64,000 nucleotides of DNA from Tamilnaduibacter salinus (GTDB taxonomy: Bacteria; Pseudomonadota; Gammaproteobacteria; Pseudomonadales; Oleiphilaceae). This document shows, in pieces, positions 34,764-43,991 of the stretch; position 1 is the stretch's first letter, and each line of letters begins with the position of its first letter. Location of the stretch: the NCBI RefSeq assembly GCF_003096655.1, contig NZ_QEKQ01000003.1:62001-126000 (forward strand), given 5' to 3'. Both the position numbers and the translations under genes were made by a program. The notes under the pieces are model-generated. The model searched no databases. It was given only the letters and a program-made list of their open reading frames with translations, and was not told the DNA's origin.

Positions 34764-37700
34764 CTATGAATCGAATGTTGCTCCCGACGACCGGAACTCG
34801 TGATCCCGGCTCGCCGCCTCAAGCATCGGTCGTAATGCAGCCAGAGCCGCGCCAATCGCCTCCGGCTCCTCCTGCCGGCATTGCCGCTCCAGAGTGGCCG
34901 CCTGTTCGGTCATGTCGGGATAGCCCATTGCGCCCGCTGTCCCCTTGACCTGATGGGCGTGGCGCTGGAGCGCGACCCAGTCCTGCGCTGACCACGCCGC
35001 CTCCAGTGCCTCAAGCCGCTCGGGCAGCCCTTGCCGGAATCGTTCCACCAACGCCTCCAGACCACTGGATTCGGTCTGCCGGGCGGACGTATTGCTCTGG
35101 TAGTCGGCAAGATAACGATCCAGCAGGGATGCCAGATGGCCGGTATCGATGGGCTTGGTCAGCACGCCCTCACAGCCGGCATCGGTCAGCGCATCAATCT
35201 CCTGTTGATCCCCGGCCGTGAAAGCGATAATCGGCCGCCGGAAACCGGTCTGGCGCAGCGTACGGGTCGCCTCCGGCCCATCCATTTCCGGCAGGTGCCG
35301 GTCCATCAGAACCAGGTGCACCGTGTCGGACAGGGCCCTCTGGACCGCCTCACGGCCGTTGGTCACGGCCATGACGGTAATGCCGAAGCGGGCCAGCAGC
35401 CGCTCGACCAGTCGCCGGTTGTCCTCATTATCCTCTACCACCAGTACCGTCGCCTGATACTGCTGCTCCTCCGCGGCCGTTGGCCAGTCCTCGAGCGTCA
35501 GGTAGCGGGCCAGCATCTCGTAGAACCGCCGGCGATCGATGGGCTTGGCGATGTGGTCCGTGCAGCCGGCACGCCGGTAGTCCTCGATATCTTCGCCCAT
35601 GACGTTGGCCGTCAGGGCGATGATGGGGGTGTTGACGCCGGCCTTACGGATGGCGGCGGCCGCATCCCGACCGTTCATCACCGGCATCTGGATGTCCATG
35701 AGGATCAGGTCCCAATCCTCACGGGTCGCTTTCTCGAAGGCTTCGGCGCCGTTCTCCACATAGGTCACATCCGCGCCCGTCCGCTCAATCAGCAGGCCCA
35801 CCAGCCGGCGATTCACGTCATTGTCTTCCGCGCAGAGGATCCGACCCTTCAGCTGGGGCGCACTGACCACCGGCAGCAGCCGGTTGCGCTGGGTCAGTTC
35901 CGAACTGTCACGCAGCAGGTGAACGCCTTCGAGCGAACCGGTGGCGACATGGACCTCGAACTCGCTGCCCTCACCGTAGGTGCTGCTGACGCTGATGCGC
36001 CCGCCGAGCAGTTCCGCCAGCCGGCGTGAGATGCTCAGCCCCAGGCCGGTACCGCCGTACTGGCGGGTCACTTCCGCTCCTCCCTGGGCAAACGGGTCAA
36101 AAAGCCGGTTCAGCTGATCCGGCGTCATACCGATTCCGGTGTCGGCCACGCGGATCAGCAACTCTTCGGTCGGGCGGTGGCAACGGATGCTGACCGAAAT
36201 CGCGCCCTTTTCCGTGAATTTGAGGGCATTGCCACACAGGTTGATGATGATCTGGCGCAGCCGCGTGGGATCCGTCTGGATGGTCTCCGGCAGCGGGAAA
36301 TCGCAGTTGACGCTGAATTCGATGCCCTTCTCGCGGGCACGAGGCGTGAAGAAGGCACGGACCTCGTCCAGCAGTTCCGGCAGGTCAACGGTGACGATGT
36401 CCACCGAGAGCTTGTTGGCATCGATTTTCGAATGATCCAGAATATCGTTGACCAGATCCAGCAGGTGCCGGCCGCTGCGCACCACGGTTTCCGCACTCGC
36501 TTCCTTGGCATCGCGATCCAGTGCCGGGTCGAGCAGGCTCTCACCGTAACCGATGATCGCGGCAAGCGGCGTGCGGATCTCATGACTCATGTTCGCCAGG
36601 AACTGGCTCTTGGCTTCAGCGGCATTGCGGGCAACGTCCTTTTCCAGGCGCTCGTTCTCCCGCTCACGCTCCATCTGCTCACGCTGCTTACGCTCGGTGA
36701 TGTCGATGCAGGTTCCTTCCAGGTGACTCGGCTCGCCCTCGGCGTCGTAAACGGTATTGATCGACAGGCTCAGCCATCGCTCTTTCCCGTTACCCACCTG
36801 GCAGGGCGCCTCCACGCCCTTGATGCCCCCATCACGCTCGAGCGCCGCCACCACCTGGGCGCGGCGCTCCGGGTCGGCGAAGAACAGCGACAGCACATCC
36901 GGCACCTCGCGCCGCAGACGTTTCGACGAAGCATACCCCACCATTCGCGCCAGCGCCGGATTAACGGTGATGAAACGCCGCTCCAGCGACATCTGGAAAA
37001 TCCCTTCGACAGCGTTGTTGAACAGGGACTGGTAGCGCCCCAGATTGGCAAGCGCACGGCGATTCCAGTCCAGTGCCTCGGCCTGGATCAGCTTGATGCG
37101 GTCGGCCAGCGCAAAGGAGAACAGCACGGCCTGGAGCGCAAAACCGATGTGAGGGGCATGAGCCGAGACGCTGTTGAGCGGGATGTGGCCGGTGACGGTG
37201 AGGGCGTAGACACCGATACCCACATGAATGGATGTCCACGCCAGAAAGTAGCTCCGTGCGCTGCCATCCACATTACGCCAGAACCAGAAGCTGACCACCA
37301 GCATGAACAGCGCCAACAGCATCGAACCAAGCACCGTCCATTCCATGGCGGTGTGATATGGCATGAACGGACTCATGAGCAGGGTAACGCCCACCCCGAC
37401 CATACCGACCCGCACGGCCTTGTCGATTCCAGGTGCCCGCTCGGGAAGCTCGAGCAGCTGACGGGCCATCTGCAAACCGAACAGCCACGCGAGCAATATC
37501 TGGTAATGCAGCAGCTGTTTGTCCAGAAACCAGGGCCGGGACTCGAACAGCTGCAGCCCATGCACCTGTTCGGTGACCAAGAAAAGGGTGCCGAACACCA
37601 GGAAGAGGACGTAGTTGACGTTGCTCGGCTCGCGAACCGACACTGCCACGAACAGGTTGTAGGCCATCATCGCCAGCATGGCGCCCAGGAACAGACCCTG

Positions 37701-38309
37701 AATCAGTTCATCAACCGCCACCTGCTCGAGATACGCCGACGGCTTCCAGAGCACTAACGGTAAGCGGAAGGTGTTGGCCGTCTCCACCCGAAGGTACAGG
37801 CGCAAGGTCTCCTCGGGGCGCAGCGTCAGTTGGTAGACCGGATTCGGAACCTTCAGCTCCCGGTCGCTCCAGAGGCTGTCATACCCCATGCGCCGGGTAT
37901 CGGTCAGCTCGCCATCCCGGAGAATGTACAGGGTGGCCTCATCCACCAGCGGCAGACTGAGCTCCAGCAACCGGCCGACGGGTGCGTCCGCCTCGCCGAG
38001 CGCCAGATCCAGCCGCGTCCAGTAGACGGACTCCGTGTAGCCGAGATTGAGAATGCCGCCGTCGTGACGGCGGAACGCGCCATCGGCATCCCGTTGCTGG
38101 ATCGCCTCGAACGTCAGCGTGTCTTCCGGGTCTTCAAGAAACCAGAGACAGGAGCCCAGATCGACGCGGTCGCTGCCCGGGTCCACTGTCAGAGGCATAC
38201 CATGACAACCGCTATCGTCGGTCGCGGCAGACGCCGGCAGGCACCACAGGCCGAGCAACAGGGTCAGGGCGGTTAACCAGCAGCAACCGGACAGGGACAG
38301 TCGATGCAA
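34764..38309 (-). CDS. Hybrid sensor histidine kinase: 7TMR-DISM, PAS, HisKA, HATPase, two receivers, HPt
   Basis: 1181 residues. Signal peptide 1-28; a periplasmic 7TMR-DISM extracellular domain (about 40-185, GGILNLGYTESVYWTRLDL, LRLYLRVETANTFRLPL); seven membrane helices (about 200-400); PAS (about 425-545); HisKA with His in FLANMSHEIRTPLAAIIGYGES; HATPase (IRVADTGIGMTPDQL, GGTGLGLSISRRLAELLGG); receiver 1 (CAEDNDVNRRLV, LILMDIQMPVMNG); receiver 2 (VVEDNEDNRRLV, LVLMDRHLPEMDG); and a C-terminal HPt with His in HAHQVKGTAGAMG. All phosphorelay residues are present, so it is a complete phosphorelay in one chain. DISM domains are thought to bind carbohydrates or other small ligands. Confidence 0.96.
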   Translation of the reverse strand: MHRLSLSGCCWLTALTLLLGLWCLPASAATDDSGCHGMPLTVDPGSDRVDLGSCLWFLEDPEDTLTFEAIQQRDADGAFRRHDGGILNLGYTESVYWTRLDLALGEADAPVGRLLELSLPLVDEATLYILRDGELTDTRRMGYDSLWSDRELKVPNPVYQLTLRPEETLRLYLRVETANTFRLPLVLWKPSAYLEQVAVDELIQGLFLGAMLAMMAYNLFVAVSVREPSNVNYVLFLVFGTLFLVTEQVHGLQLFESRPWFLDKQLLHYQILLAWLFGLQMARQLLELPERAPGIDKAVRVGMVGVGVTLLMSPFMPYHTAMEWTVLGSMLLALFMLVVSFWFWRNVDGSARSYFLAWTSIHVGIGVYALTVTGHIPLNSVSAHAPHIGFALQAVLFSFALADRIKLIQAEALDWNRRALANLGRYQSLFNNAVEGIFQMSLERRFITVNPALARMVGYASSKRLRREVPDVLSLFFADPERRAQVVAALERDGGIKGVEAPCQVGNGKERWLSLSINTVYDAEGEPSHLEGTCIDITERKQREQMERERENERLEKDVARNAAEAKSQFLANMSHEIRTPLAAIIGYGESLLDPALDRDAKEASAETVVRSGRHLLDLVNDILDHSKIDANKLSVDIVTVDLPELLDEVRAFFTPRAREKGIEFSVNCDFPLPETIQTDPTRLRQIIINLCGNALKFTEKGAISVSIRCHRPTEELLIRVADTGIGMTPDQLNRLFDPFAQGGAEVTRQYGGTGLGLSISRRLAELLGGRISVSSTYGEGSEFEVHVATGSLEGVHLLRDSSELTQRNRLLPVVSAPQLKGRILCAEDNDVNRRLVGLLIERTGADVTYVENGAEAFEKATREDWDLILMDIQMPVMNGRDAAAAIRKAGVNTPIIALTANVMGEDIEDYRRAGCTDHIAKPIDRRRFYEMLARYLTLEDWPTAAEEQQYQATVLVVEDNEDNRRLVERLLARFGITVMAVTNGREAVQRALSDTVHLVLMDRHLPEMDGPEATRTLRQTGFRRPIIAFTAGDQQEIDALTDAGCEGVLTKPIDTGHLASLLDRYLADYQSNTSARQTESSGLEALVERFRQGLPERLEALEAAWSAQDWVALQRHAHQVKGTAGAMGYPDMTEQAATLERQCRQEEPEAIGAALAALRPMLEAASRDHEFRSSGATFDS

Positions 38310-38464
38310 AATGTGATCTCCGAGAGGGCGTGTGCCTGATGTTTAACGTATTGTTGGGGGTTTCAGGCGATCAGCAATCGCGGCCCGGCCCGTTCCCCGG
38401 CGCGCGATCCCCGAACGGTTACTGTAGCCTGTACTGAAGCGTTTCGCATCCCGGAGGAGTCGCC

Positions 38465-39466
38465 ATGCCGCGTACCATTCCCGTTCTGGCCTGTATCACC
38501 ACCCTGACGCTGCTGAGCGCCTGTGGCGGGGGGAGTCAAAACCTGGATACCGGCAGCGGTGGCTCCTGCGGCGCGGCGTTCAATCCGGCGGCAACGGTGC
38601 GCCTGTCCCTGGGCAATTTCACCATCAGCGATCCCGAACCGTTGTCGGAAACACTGTTGTCGGACCTGGCGCAGGGCACGCAACCGAACAGCAGCGCCAC
38701 ACCCGCCAAGCAGGACTATGGAAACCAGGTCCACAGCGATCTGCTAACCCAGTCCCAGCCGTTTATCGGGTCCACCAGTGATGAGGACTACAACCAGGCT
38801 CGAAACCCCTATGATCTCATGAACAAAGTGATCGCCTCTGGCGAGGTGGACAACTTCAACGCCGGACGAGGCTACATCAGTGACTGCATCGATGCCGGCA
38901 ATCCGGCCGAGTACAGCAACAGCGCCAACAACGTCACCATCCAGTTCAACGAGGTACAGAACGAGAACACCACCGAACAGTTCCGGTATCCGCAACTGCG
39001 CTGGGTCTATACGCCCGCGACCACCAACACTGTACAGCGGGTCGTCCGGTATCAGGGGGGCGACTTCTTAGATGGGCTGACGGTGGGCAGCAGTTTTGCC
39101 AGCAGTACCTTCTCCACCACCGGCTACAATGCGCCGCAGCGGGTGGAAGCGTCTTTTGCAGCTGACAGCAACGATGAAGACTCCCAACAGAGCCTGATTA
39201 TCGTCCAGCGATTCGTCGACCCCGATCAGCCAGACGACCGTCAGGACGAATGGCTGTACTCGGACACAACCGGTACCACCTTCGACTTCGCCGGAGCGAC
39301 AGATGTGGACTGCGCGCGGGTACTTGTCGACTACGACATGCAGAAAGCGTACGTCTTCACCTCGTCAGACGAACCTTCGGACAGTCCAGCGTACTGTGGC
39401 AATCGGGCGATGGACGAGTCGGACAATGACTACCCAACCCAGCCCGTCAGTGAACGGAAGCAATAG
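38465..39466 (+). CDS. Exported lipoprotein of unknown function
   Basis: 333 residues. Lipobox LLSAC (about 17-21) followed by GGGSQ predicts a lipoprotein; there is no Asp at +2, so outer-membrane sorting is expected. The mature part is Asn/Ser/Thr/Asp-rich, with a low-complexity linker at the N-terminus, and is strongly acidic (DSNDEDSQQ, DPDQPDDRQDEW, DESDNDYP), as is usual for exported proteins of halophiles. Several Cys (CGAAF, DCIDAGN, DCARV, YCGNR) could form disulfides. No domain recognised. The ribosome site is GGAGGAG. Confidence 0.8.
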   Translation: MPRTIPVLACITTLTLLSACGGGSQNLDTGSGGSCGAAFNPAATVRLSLGNFTISDPEPLSETLLSDLAQGTQPNSSATPAKQDYGNQVHSDLLTQSQPFIGSTSDEDYNQARNPYDLMNKVIASGEVDNFNAGRGYISDCIDAGNPAEYSNSANNVTIQFNEVQNENTTEQFRYPQLRWVYTPATTNTVQRVVRYQGGDFLDGLTVGSSFASSTFSTTGYNAPQRVEASFAADSNDEDSQQSLIIVQRFVDPDQPDDRQDEWLYSDTTGTTFDFAGATDVDCARVLVDYDMQKAYVFTSSDEPSDSPAYCGNRAMDESDNDYPTQPVSERKQ

Positions 39467-39545
39467 CGATAAAGTGGCTCATGACACCGAGCGGGCGATC
39501 GCAGGCCAGCGGCTTCCAGGTACAGCGCTAACCGTCTGTTCACCG

Positions 39546-39576
39546 GTCGCCCGCACGGGCGACTCCGAAGTCGGAG
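39546..39576. terminator. Two abutting hairpins between convergent genes
   Basis: GTCGCCCG/CGGGCGAC (39546-39553/39556-39563) is followed at once by CTCCGA/TCGGAG (39563-39568/39571-39576). They lie between genes ending at 39466 (+) and 39610 (-). No T-run is present; probably a bidirectional transcript end. Confidence 0.5.
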
Positions 39577-39609
39577 ACATCGACTACGGGTGATACGCGG
39601 TTCCCGTGA

Positions 39610-39864
39610 TCAGGTGTCGGCGCACCAGCGGTCGAGAAACGCTTTCTTGCGTTCGATCACACGCTGGTAGCTGTTGAGCATGATGGCCGTATGGGGAGCG
39701 TTCTGGGCGTGAAGGTGCCGGACCCGCGCTTCCAGATCAGACACTTCCTGCCTCAGACGTTCACGCAAATGGTCGCGCACGCTCTCGTATTCATTCAGAT
39801 CGGGCTGTGATGGGGCCGCGATCGGATCGTCCAGTTCCTTGGTATGTCCGGCAAGGGCTGCCAT
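39610..39864 (-). CDS. Small charged helical protein, unknown
   Basis: 84 residues from the ATG at 39864, chosen because GGGAGAGAG precedes it (the frame extends to 39963 without a site). Long amphipathic helices with coiled-coil character: YESVRDHLRERLRQEVSDLEARVRHLHAQ and SYQRVIERKKAFLDRW. One Cys near the end. No family recognised; cytoplasmic. Confidence 0.68.
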   Translation of the reverse strand: MAALAGHTKELDDPIAAPSQPDLNEYESVRDHLRERLRQEVSDLEARVRHLHAQNAPHTAIMLNSYQRVIERKKAFLDRWCADT

Positions 39865-40145
39865 GTCTCTCTCCCTGGTGCTCGTTTCCCTGAGTGCAGG
39901 ATCTTCATTGATCCCCCGGCAGGGAAGGCCCGTTCCTTTGTTATCCATTCTGCGTATGGCCACCGTACGACAGATCTCGGATATTACGCATTGTTATTCT
40001 AGCCAATACAGTGTGCCGATTCGAATCAGTCACTTCAACAAAAAATGAACGCGCATTCACAAACAGGACGGACCAATGTGATCCGGACCACGTCGGGCAG
40101 CTGCTATGCTGACTAGCACGACACCGAATCAGGAGAGCCCAAGGC

Positions 40146-40490
40146 ATGACCGCTCCATCTGTCGCTGACACCCTGCGAGAATATCTATCGCTGCTGGACC
40201 TGCTGGATGATGCCTATTGGGAGGCAGGCAGCATCCGCCACAAGGACATGCTGTACGACATCATCAGCATCTTTAATCAGGAGGTCGCCGAGCTGAACAA
40301 GCTCAGCATCCTCGATCATCACTACCCCTATGAAGTGATCACCGAGGGCATACGGCGTGTGATGCCCAAATTGCAGCGGCTCGAGCAAGAACATGAGGAG
40401 GCGGTGCAGCGAACCACCACGCTCACTGACCTGAAAGAGGTACAGTCCTCTGTATTCGCGATTCTGGAGGCACAGCTCGGGGATTGCTGA
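40146..40490 (+). CDS. Small acidic helical protein, unknown
   Basis: 114 residues, pI clearly acidic, mostly helical: VADTLREYLSLLDLLDDAYWEA, HKDMLYDIISIFNQEVAELNKLS, VMPKLQRLEQEHEEAVQRTTTL. AGGAGAG (40131-40137) precedes the ATG. No membrane segment or known motif. The 180 bp between it and the divergent gene at 39864 are AT-rich and likely hold promoters, but none was fixed. Confidence 0.72.
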   Translation: MTAPSVADTLREYLSLLDLLDDAYWEAGSIRHKDMLYDIISIFNQEVAELNKLSILDHHYPYEVITEGIRRVMPKLQRLEQEHEEAVQRTTTLTDLKEVQSSVFAILEAQLGDC

Positions 40491-40535
40491 CGACCGACGC
40501 GTCCCCGACGCGCCGGCCGTCACACGGAGGACGGG

Positions 40536-41819
40536 TCAGGCCGCCAGCGGGCGGCGCTCTTCGGGAAGGCGGGGAAACTCCCGACAGGTGGCCATCACAA
40601 ACCGCGCCAGCGCCGGCAGATGATGGCCCACGATGGGAATACCGGTATTCACCAGACTCACCGCAATATCCCGCGAGGCATCCGCCCAGCACAGTTTATT
40701 GATCAAGCCGATGTGACCGAACGCTTCCCGGCTGTTGGGGCCGAACAGCCCCACCGGATCGCCTCCCAGCATGAACCCGGCACTGAAACGCATGGGTACC
40801 ATCATGGTCCGGTCGATCTGCAGGGAACCGTACTGCTGAATGGCACGACGCACGGTGACCGGATCGCAGATCCGCCGCCCCTCCCAGACACCGCCATTCA
40901 ACATCATCTGGAAGAATCGGCCCATTTCCTCGGCCGTGCCACACAGATTGCCGGCCGGTATCACCGCTTCCTGGAAACGCGGATCGTTGACGACGTCCTC
41001 GATGGTCGCCATGTCGCCGCCCAGTGCCCGCTTGATCACCCAGGATACCGGGAATACGGGCGTCGGCCCGGTGGCGTAGTTGGTCGCGAGCTGATTCAGC
41101 CGGTCGGGCTGGATGCCGTAAGTGAACCAGGTCATTCCCATCGGCTGGCGAATGTGCCTGTCGAGGAACGCCTCGATGCTGTCGCCGGTCACTGTCTCCA
41201 GTACCCGCTGCAGCACATAACCCCCCGTGATGGCGTGATAGGCCACTTTGGCGCCGTCCACCTCGACCGGCACCTGGTCGCACAGCAGCTCCCAGATGGC
41301 GTCACTGTCCCAGAGGGTATCCAGCGGGGTGTCCCGTGGAATGGCCGGAATGCCGCCACGGTGGGACAGGATCTGGTGAATGGTGATGGTCCGCTTGCCC
41401 TTACGGCCGAATTCAGGGCAATAGACACTCACCGGATCCAGCAGGTTGATCCGGCCCTGTTCGGCCAGGATGTGGATCAGCAGTGCCGTCACCGCCTTGG
41501 ACGCGGAGAAGTAGCAGATCGGCGTTTCCGTCGTCATCGGAACCACCGGCGTGCCTTTCGGGTCATGGGGTCCGTTACCGCTGGCGTGACCGATCGCCCG
41601 GTGAATCACGGTTTCACCCCGGTGCCGGACGTGAAGCTGCATCCCCGGGTGCGTCCCCGTCTGATACAGACGCTCCACGCTGCGCCAGATGGTCTCCACT
41701 GATGTCGGGCTCATCCCCACCGACGACGGCGCCACCTCGTCCCCGGCATAGTGAGTGACCGAGGCCAGGTCCCGGGAAATCCGGGATGCATTGAGCAAAC
41801 GACGCGCCACTGCATTCAT
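40536..41819 (-). CDS. Serine hydrolase of the beta-lactamase/esterase family
   Basis: 427 residues from the ATG at 41819, with GGAGGAG upstream (the frame extends to 41840). The class C-like fold has the nucleophile motif Ser-x-x-Lys in CYFSASKAVTALLIHIL (about 104-120), a Tyr motif in KVAYHAITGGYVL (about 190-202) and FGHIGLINKLCWAD near the C-terminus in place of the K-T-G triad. No signal peptide, so cytoplasmic. Such proteins act as carboxylesterases or lactonases (EstB/LACTB type); beta-lactam resistance is not indicated. Substrate unknown. Confidence 0.88.
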   Translation of the reverse strand: MNAVARRLLNASRISRDLASVTHYAGDEVAPSSVGMSPTSVETIWRSVERLYQTGTHPGMQLHVRHRGETVIHRAIGHASGNGPHDPKGTPVVPMTTETPICYFSASKAVTALLIHILAEQGRINLLDPVSVYCPEFGRKGKRTITIHQILSHRGGIPAIPRDTPLDTLWDSDAIWELLCDQVPVEVDGAKVAYHAITGGYVLQRVLETVTGDSIEAFLDRHIRQPMGMTWFTYGIQPDRLNQLATNYATGPTPVFPVSWVIKRALGGDMATIEDVVNDPRFQEAVIPAGNLCGTAEEMGRFFQMMLNGGVWEGRRICDPVTVRRAIQQYGSLQIDRTMMVPMRFSAGFMLGGDPVGLFGPNSREAFGHIGLINKLCWADASRDIAVSLVNTGIPIVGHHLPALARFVMATCREFPRLPEERRPLAA

Positions 41820-41917
41820 GGACGTACACTCCTCCATCATACCGTAAGGGCGATCATGCTACCGACTCGCCCTGACCATCGCACGACCGCGGGGACCGGA
41901 CAGCGGCGTCGCTGGAG

Positions 41918-43501
41918 TCATTCACCCGCCACGCACACACGGTTGCGACCGGCGTCCTTGGCCCGGTACATGGCGCGGTCAGCGGCATCGCACAGCGCCT
42001 CACCACTGGTACCGTGTTCCGGGAAGACCGCCAGACCGATACTGATGGACAGGGACACGGAACCGGAGCCCGGCACCCGGATGGTCTGGGAACACACCCG
42101 CTCACGAAGGCGCTCGGCCGTCTCCCAGGCCTCCAGGCGGTTGCGTTCGGGCAGCAGCACGATGAACTCCTCGCCACCGTACCGGGCCACCCGATCCACC
42201 GCCCGGACGGACGTTTCCAGCATCTCACTCAACCGTCGCAACACGTGATCGCCCGCCGCATGGCCGTGCTCGTCATTCACGGCCTTGAAGTGGTCCAGGT
42301 CAATCCAGAGCATAGCAAGGGAATGGCCATACCGTTCAGCCCGCTGGACTTCTTCCTTCAGGCGCACTTCCATCTCCCGACGATTCAGCAGCCCGGTGAG
42401 CGCATCATGGGTCGCCAGCTCGGACAGCTCCTCCTCCAGATGCTTGCGACTGTTGATGTCCAGTATCAGCCCTTCCAGGGCCAGACGACCGCTGTCGTCG
42501 ACCCCCCGGCCCTTTTCCCAGACCCAGATTGTCGTACCGTCCCGGCGCCGGATGGGGTACTCAACGGCAAACGGCTCGCCAAGACCGATGGCATCCTCAA
42601 CCTCCCGAGTCACGCGCGCACTGTCGTCCGGGTTAATCAACTGCGCCCAGCTGACGGTCCGATTGTCCAGCAGATCCGACGGCTCGTAGCCGGTCAAAGC
42701 CCGGCACCCGCTGGAGACAAATCGCATCGTCCAGTGCTCGTCGAACAGGCTGCGATAGGCCATACCCGGCAGATTGTCCATAAGATTGGCCAGCTGGCGC
42801 TCGCGCTGTTGCAGCTCCCGCTCCGCGGCACGCTGTTCAGTCACATCCGTTGCGATCGCGATTGAGCCGTTGACGCGGCCCTCGCCATCAAAGAAACGAC
42901 GGGAATTCCAGGACAGGCGTCGATAGCCGCCCTCCCGGGTCCGGATACAGGTTTCGAATGCCTCCAGCTCCAGGCCGTGGTCCAGAATCTCCTGGGCCCG
43001 CTCAACGATGGACTGGCGATAGGCATCATCCGGATACAGCCATTCCCAGAGATCGTCGCGCCCGACGATCTCCTCGCGTGGATAACCACTGATCTGCTCT
43101 GCTGCCTTGTTCCAGACGACGACGCGGGCGTCGGTGTCGAGAACGTTGATCCAGGTGCTGGCATTGTCGATGATGCTTTCTCGGAATTGGCTCAGATCCA
43201 GTATCTGCTCCGCCTGCTGGCGATTGATTTCCATCACCTCCTGATAGCGGCGGAACTGCCGAAAGGTCAGGCCGAAGAACAGACACGACGTCATCAGCAC
43301 AAAGGCCCACCCCTTCCACGTCTGGAGTCCGGCCACGGCATCCACATCCCGGGTGAACACAAGCAGGAGCTGGTCACTACCGAGAATCCAGAGGACCCCC
43401 ACAAGGGCATAGACCCCGCTGATGGTCAGCGCCCGCCGCAGGGGGGACGGCAGTTCCTCGAATGGCTCCATGCTGCGGAAACGTTCCTGTCCAGTCGTCA
43501 T
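41918..43501 (-). CDS. Membrane diguanylate cyclase with PAS domains
   Basis: About 527 residues from the ATG at 43501 (others in frame up to 43555). Two N-terminal membrane helices (about 24-46, 62-80), PAS 1 (about 110-225, VVWNKAAEQISGYPREEIVG), PAS 2 (about 240-355, MRFVSSGCRALTGYEPSDLL) and a GGDEF domain (about 365-525). The active site is RYGGEEF and the inhibitory I-site R-x-x-D (RAVD) stands five residues before it, so the enzyme should be active and product-inhibited by cyclic di-GMP. There is no EAL domain. The PAS 1 Trp/His-rich loops might bind a cofactor, but none is assigned. Confidence 0.94.
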   Translation of the reverse strand: MTTGQERFRSMEPFEELPSPLRRALTISGVYALVGVLWILGSDQLLLVFTRDVDAVAGLQTWKGWAFVLMTSCLFFGLTFRQFRRYQEVMEINRQQAEQILDLSQFRESIIDNASTWINVLDTDARVVVWNKAAEQISGYPREEIVGRDDLWEWLYPDDAYRQSIVERAQEILDHGLELEAFETCIRTREGGYRRLSWNSRRFFDGEGRVNGSIAIATDVTEQRAAERELQQRERQLANLMDNLPGMAYRSLFDEHWTMRFVSSGCRALTGYEPSDLLDNRTVSWAQLINPDDSARVTREVEDAIGLGEPFAVEYPIRRRDGTTIWVWEKGRGVDDSGRLALEGLILDINSRKHLEEELSELATHDALTGLLNRREMEVRLKEEVQRAERYGHSLAMLWIDLDHFKAVNDEHGHAAGDHVLRRLSEMLETSVRAVDRVARYGGEEFIVLLPERNRLEAWETAERLRERVCSQTIRVPGSGSVSLSISIGLAVFPEHGTSGEALCDAADRAMYRAKDAGRNRVCVAGE

Positions 43502-43602
43502 CAACTCCACATTAGCCGGGGAAGCGGGCGGCGTCGAGCAGGCATTCCATCGCAATGCTCATTATTGCAGCATTTAACGACCATCTTGCAGAGAAACCCC
43601 CT

Positions 43603-43631
43603 TTGACGCACAATACGTGACACATTGTTAT
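43603..43631 (+). promoter_or_regulatory. Promoter of the exported redox operon
   Basis: TTGACG (43603-43608), a 17-bp spacer and TGTTAT (43626-43631), in the AT-rich gap between the divergent GGDEF gene and the cytochrome lipoprotein gene. The transcript start would fall near 43638. Confidence 0.5.
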
Positions 43632-43634
43632 GTT

Positions 43635-43991
43635 ATGAGTGTCTTTATGCGCCCGACCGTCGCACTCCTGAGCCTCACACTGTTGCTGACCGGTTGCAGT
43701 GATCCGCCAGACCCGGAACGCGCCCGCAGCGTGCTGCCCGAGAGCGAGCGCCTGCAGACGCTCTACCAGCAGTCCTGCCAGGGCTGTCACGCCCGGCCCG
43801 GGACCGGAGCACCGTTGACCGCCCATCCGTCCCAATGGGCTGCCCGCCTGAACAAGGGCATGGACCGACTGGTAGAGAGCGTCGTTCGTGGCTACGGGGC
43901 CATGCCCCCCGGCGGTCAGTGCCTCGAGTGTGATCGCTCCGACCACCGCGCGTTGATCCGCTTCATGAGCGGATCTGGGGGCGACGCATGA
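43635..43991 (+). CDS. c-type cytochrome lipoprotein (cytochrome c5-like)
   Basis: About 118 residues from ATG 43635; ATG 43647 (MRPTVALL) is equally possible and fits the promoter better. Lipobox LLLTGC gives a lipid-modified Cys21 followed by SDPP. Haem c motif Cys48-x-x-Cys51-His52 (CQGCH), axial Met90 in GAMPP, and an extra Cys pair (Cys96, Cys99 in CLEC) as in the cytochrome c5 family. It would carry one electron at the periplasmic face. The stop overlaps the start of the flavoprotein gene, so it is the natural electron acceptor or donor for that enzyme. Confidence 0.88.
   Translation: MSVFMRPTVALLSLTLLLTGCSDPPDPERARSVLPESERLQTLYQQSCQGCHARPGTGAPLTAHPSQWAARLNKGMDRLVESVVRGYGAMPPGGQCLECDRSDHRALIRFMSGSGGDA

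Noticed and set aside
36177-37757. A 526-codon plus-strand open frame
   Set aside because: Antisense of the hybrid histidine kinase; composition is typical of high-GC shadow frames.
40536-41819. Beta-lactamase resistance gene
   Set aside because: The Ser-x-x-Lys motif is shared by esterases; there is no signal peptide and no K-T-G motif.
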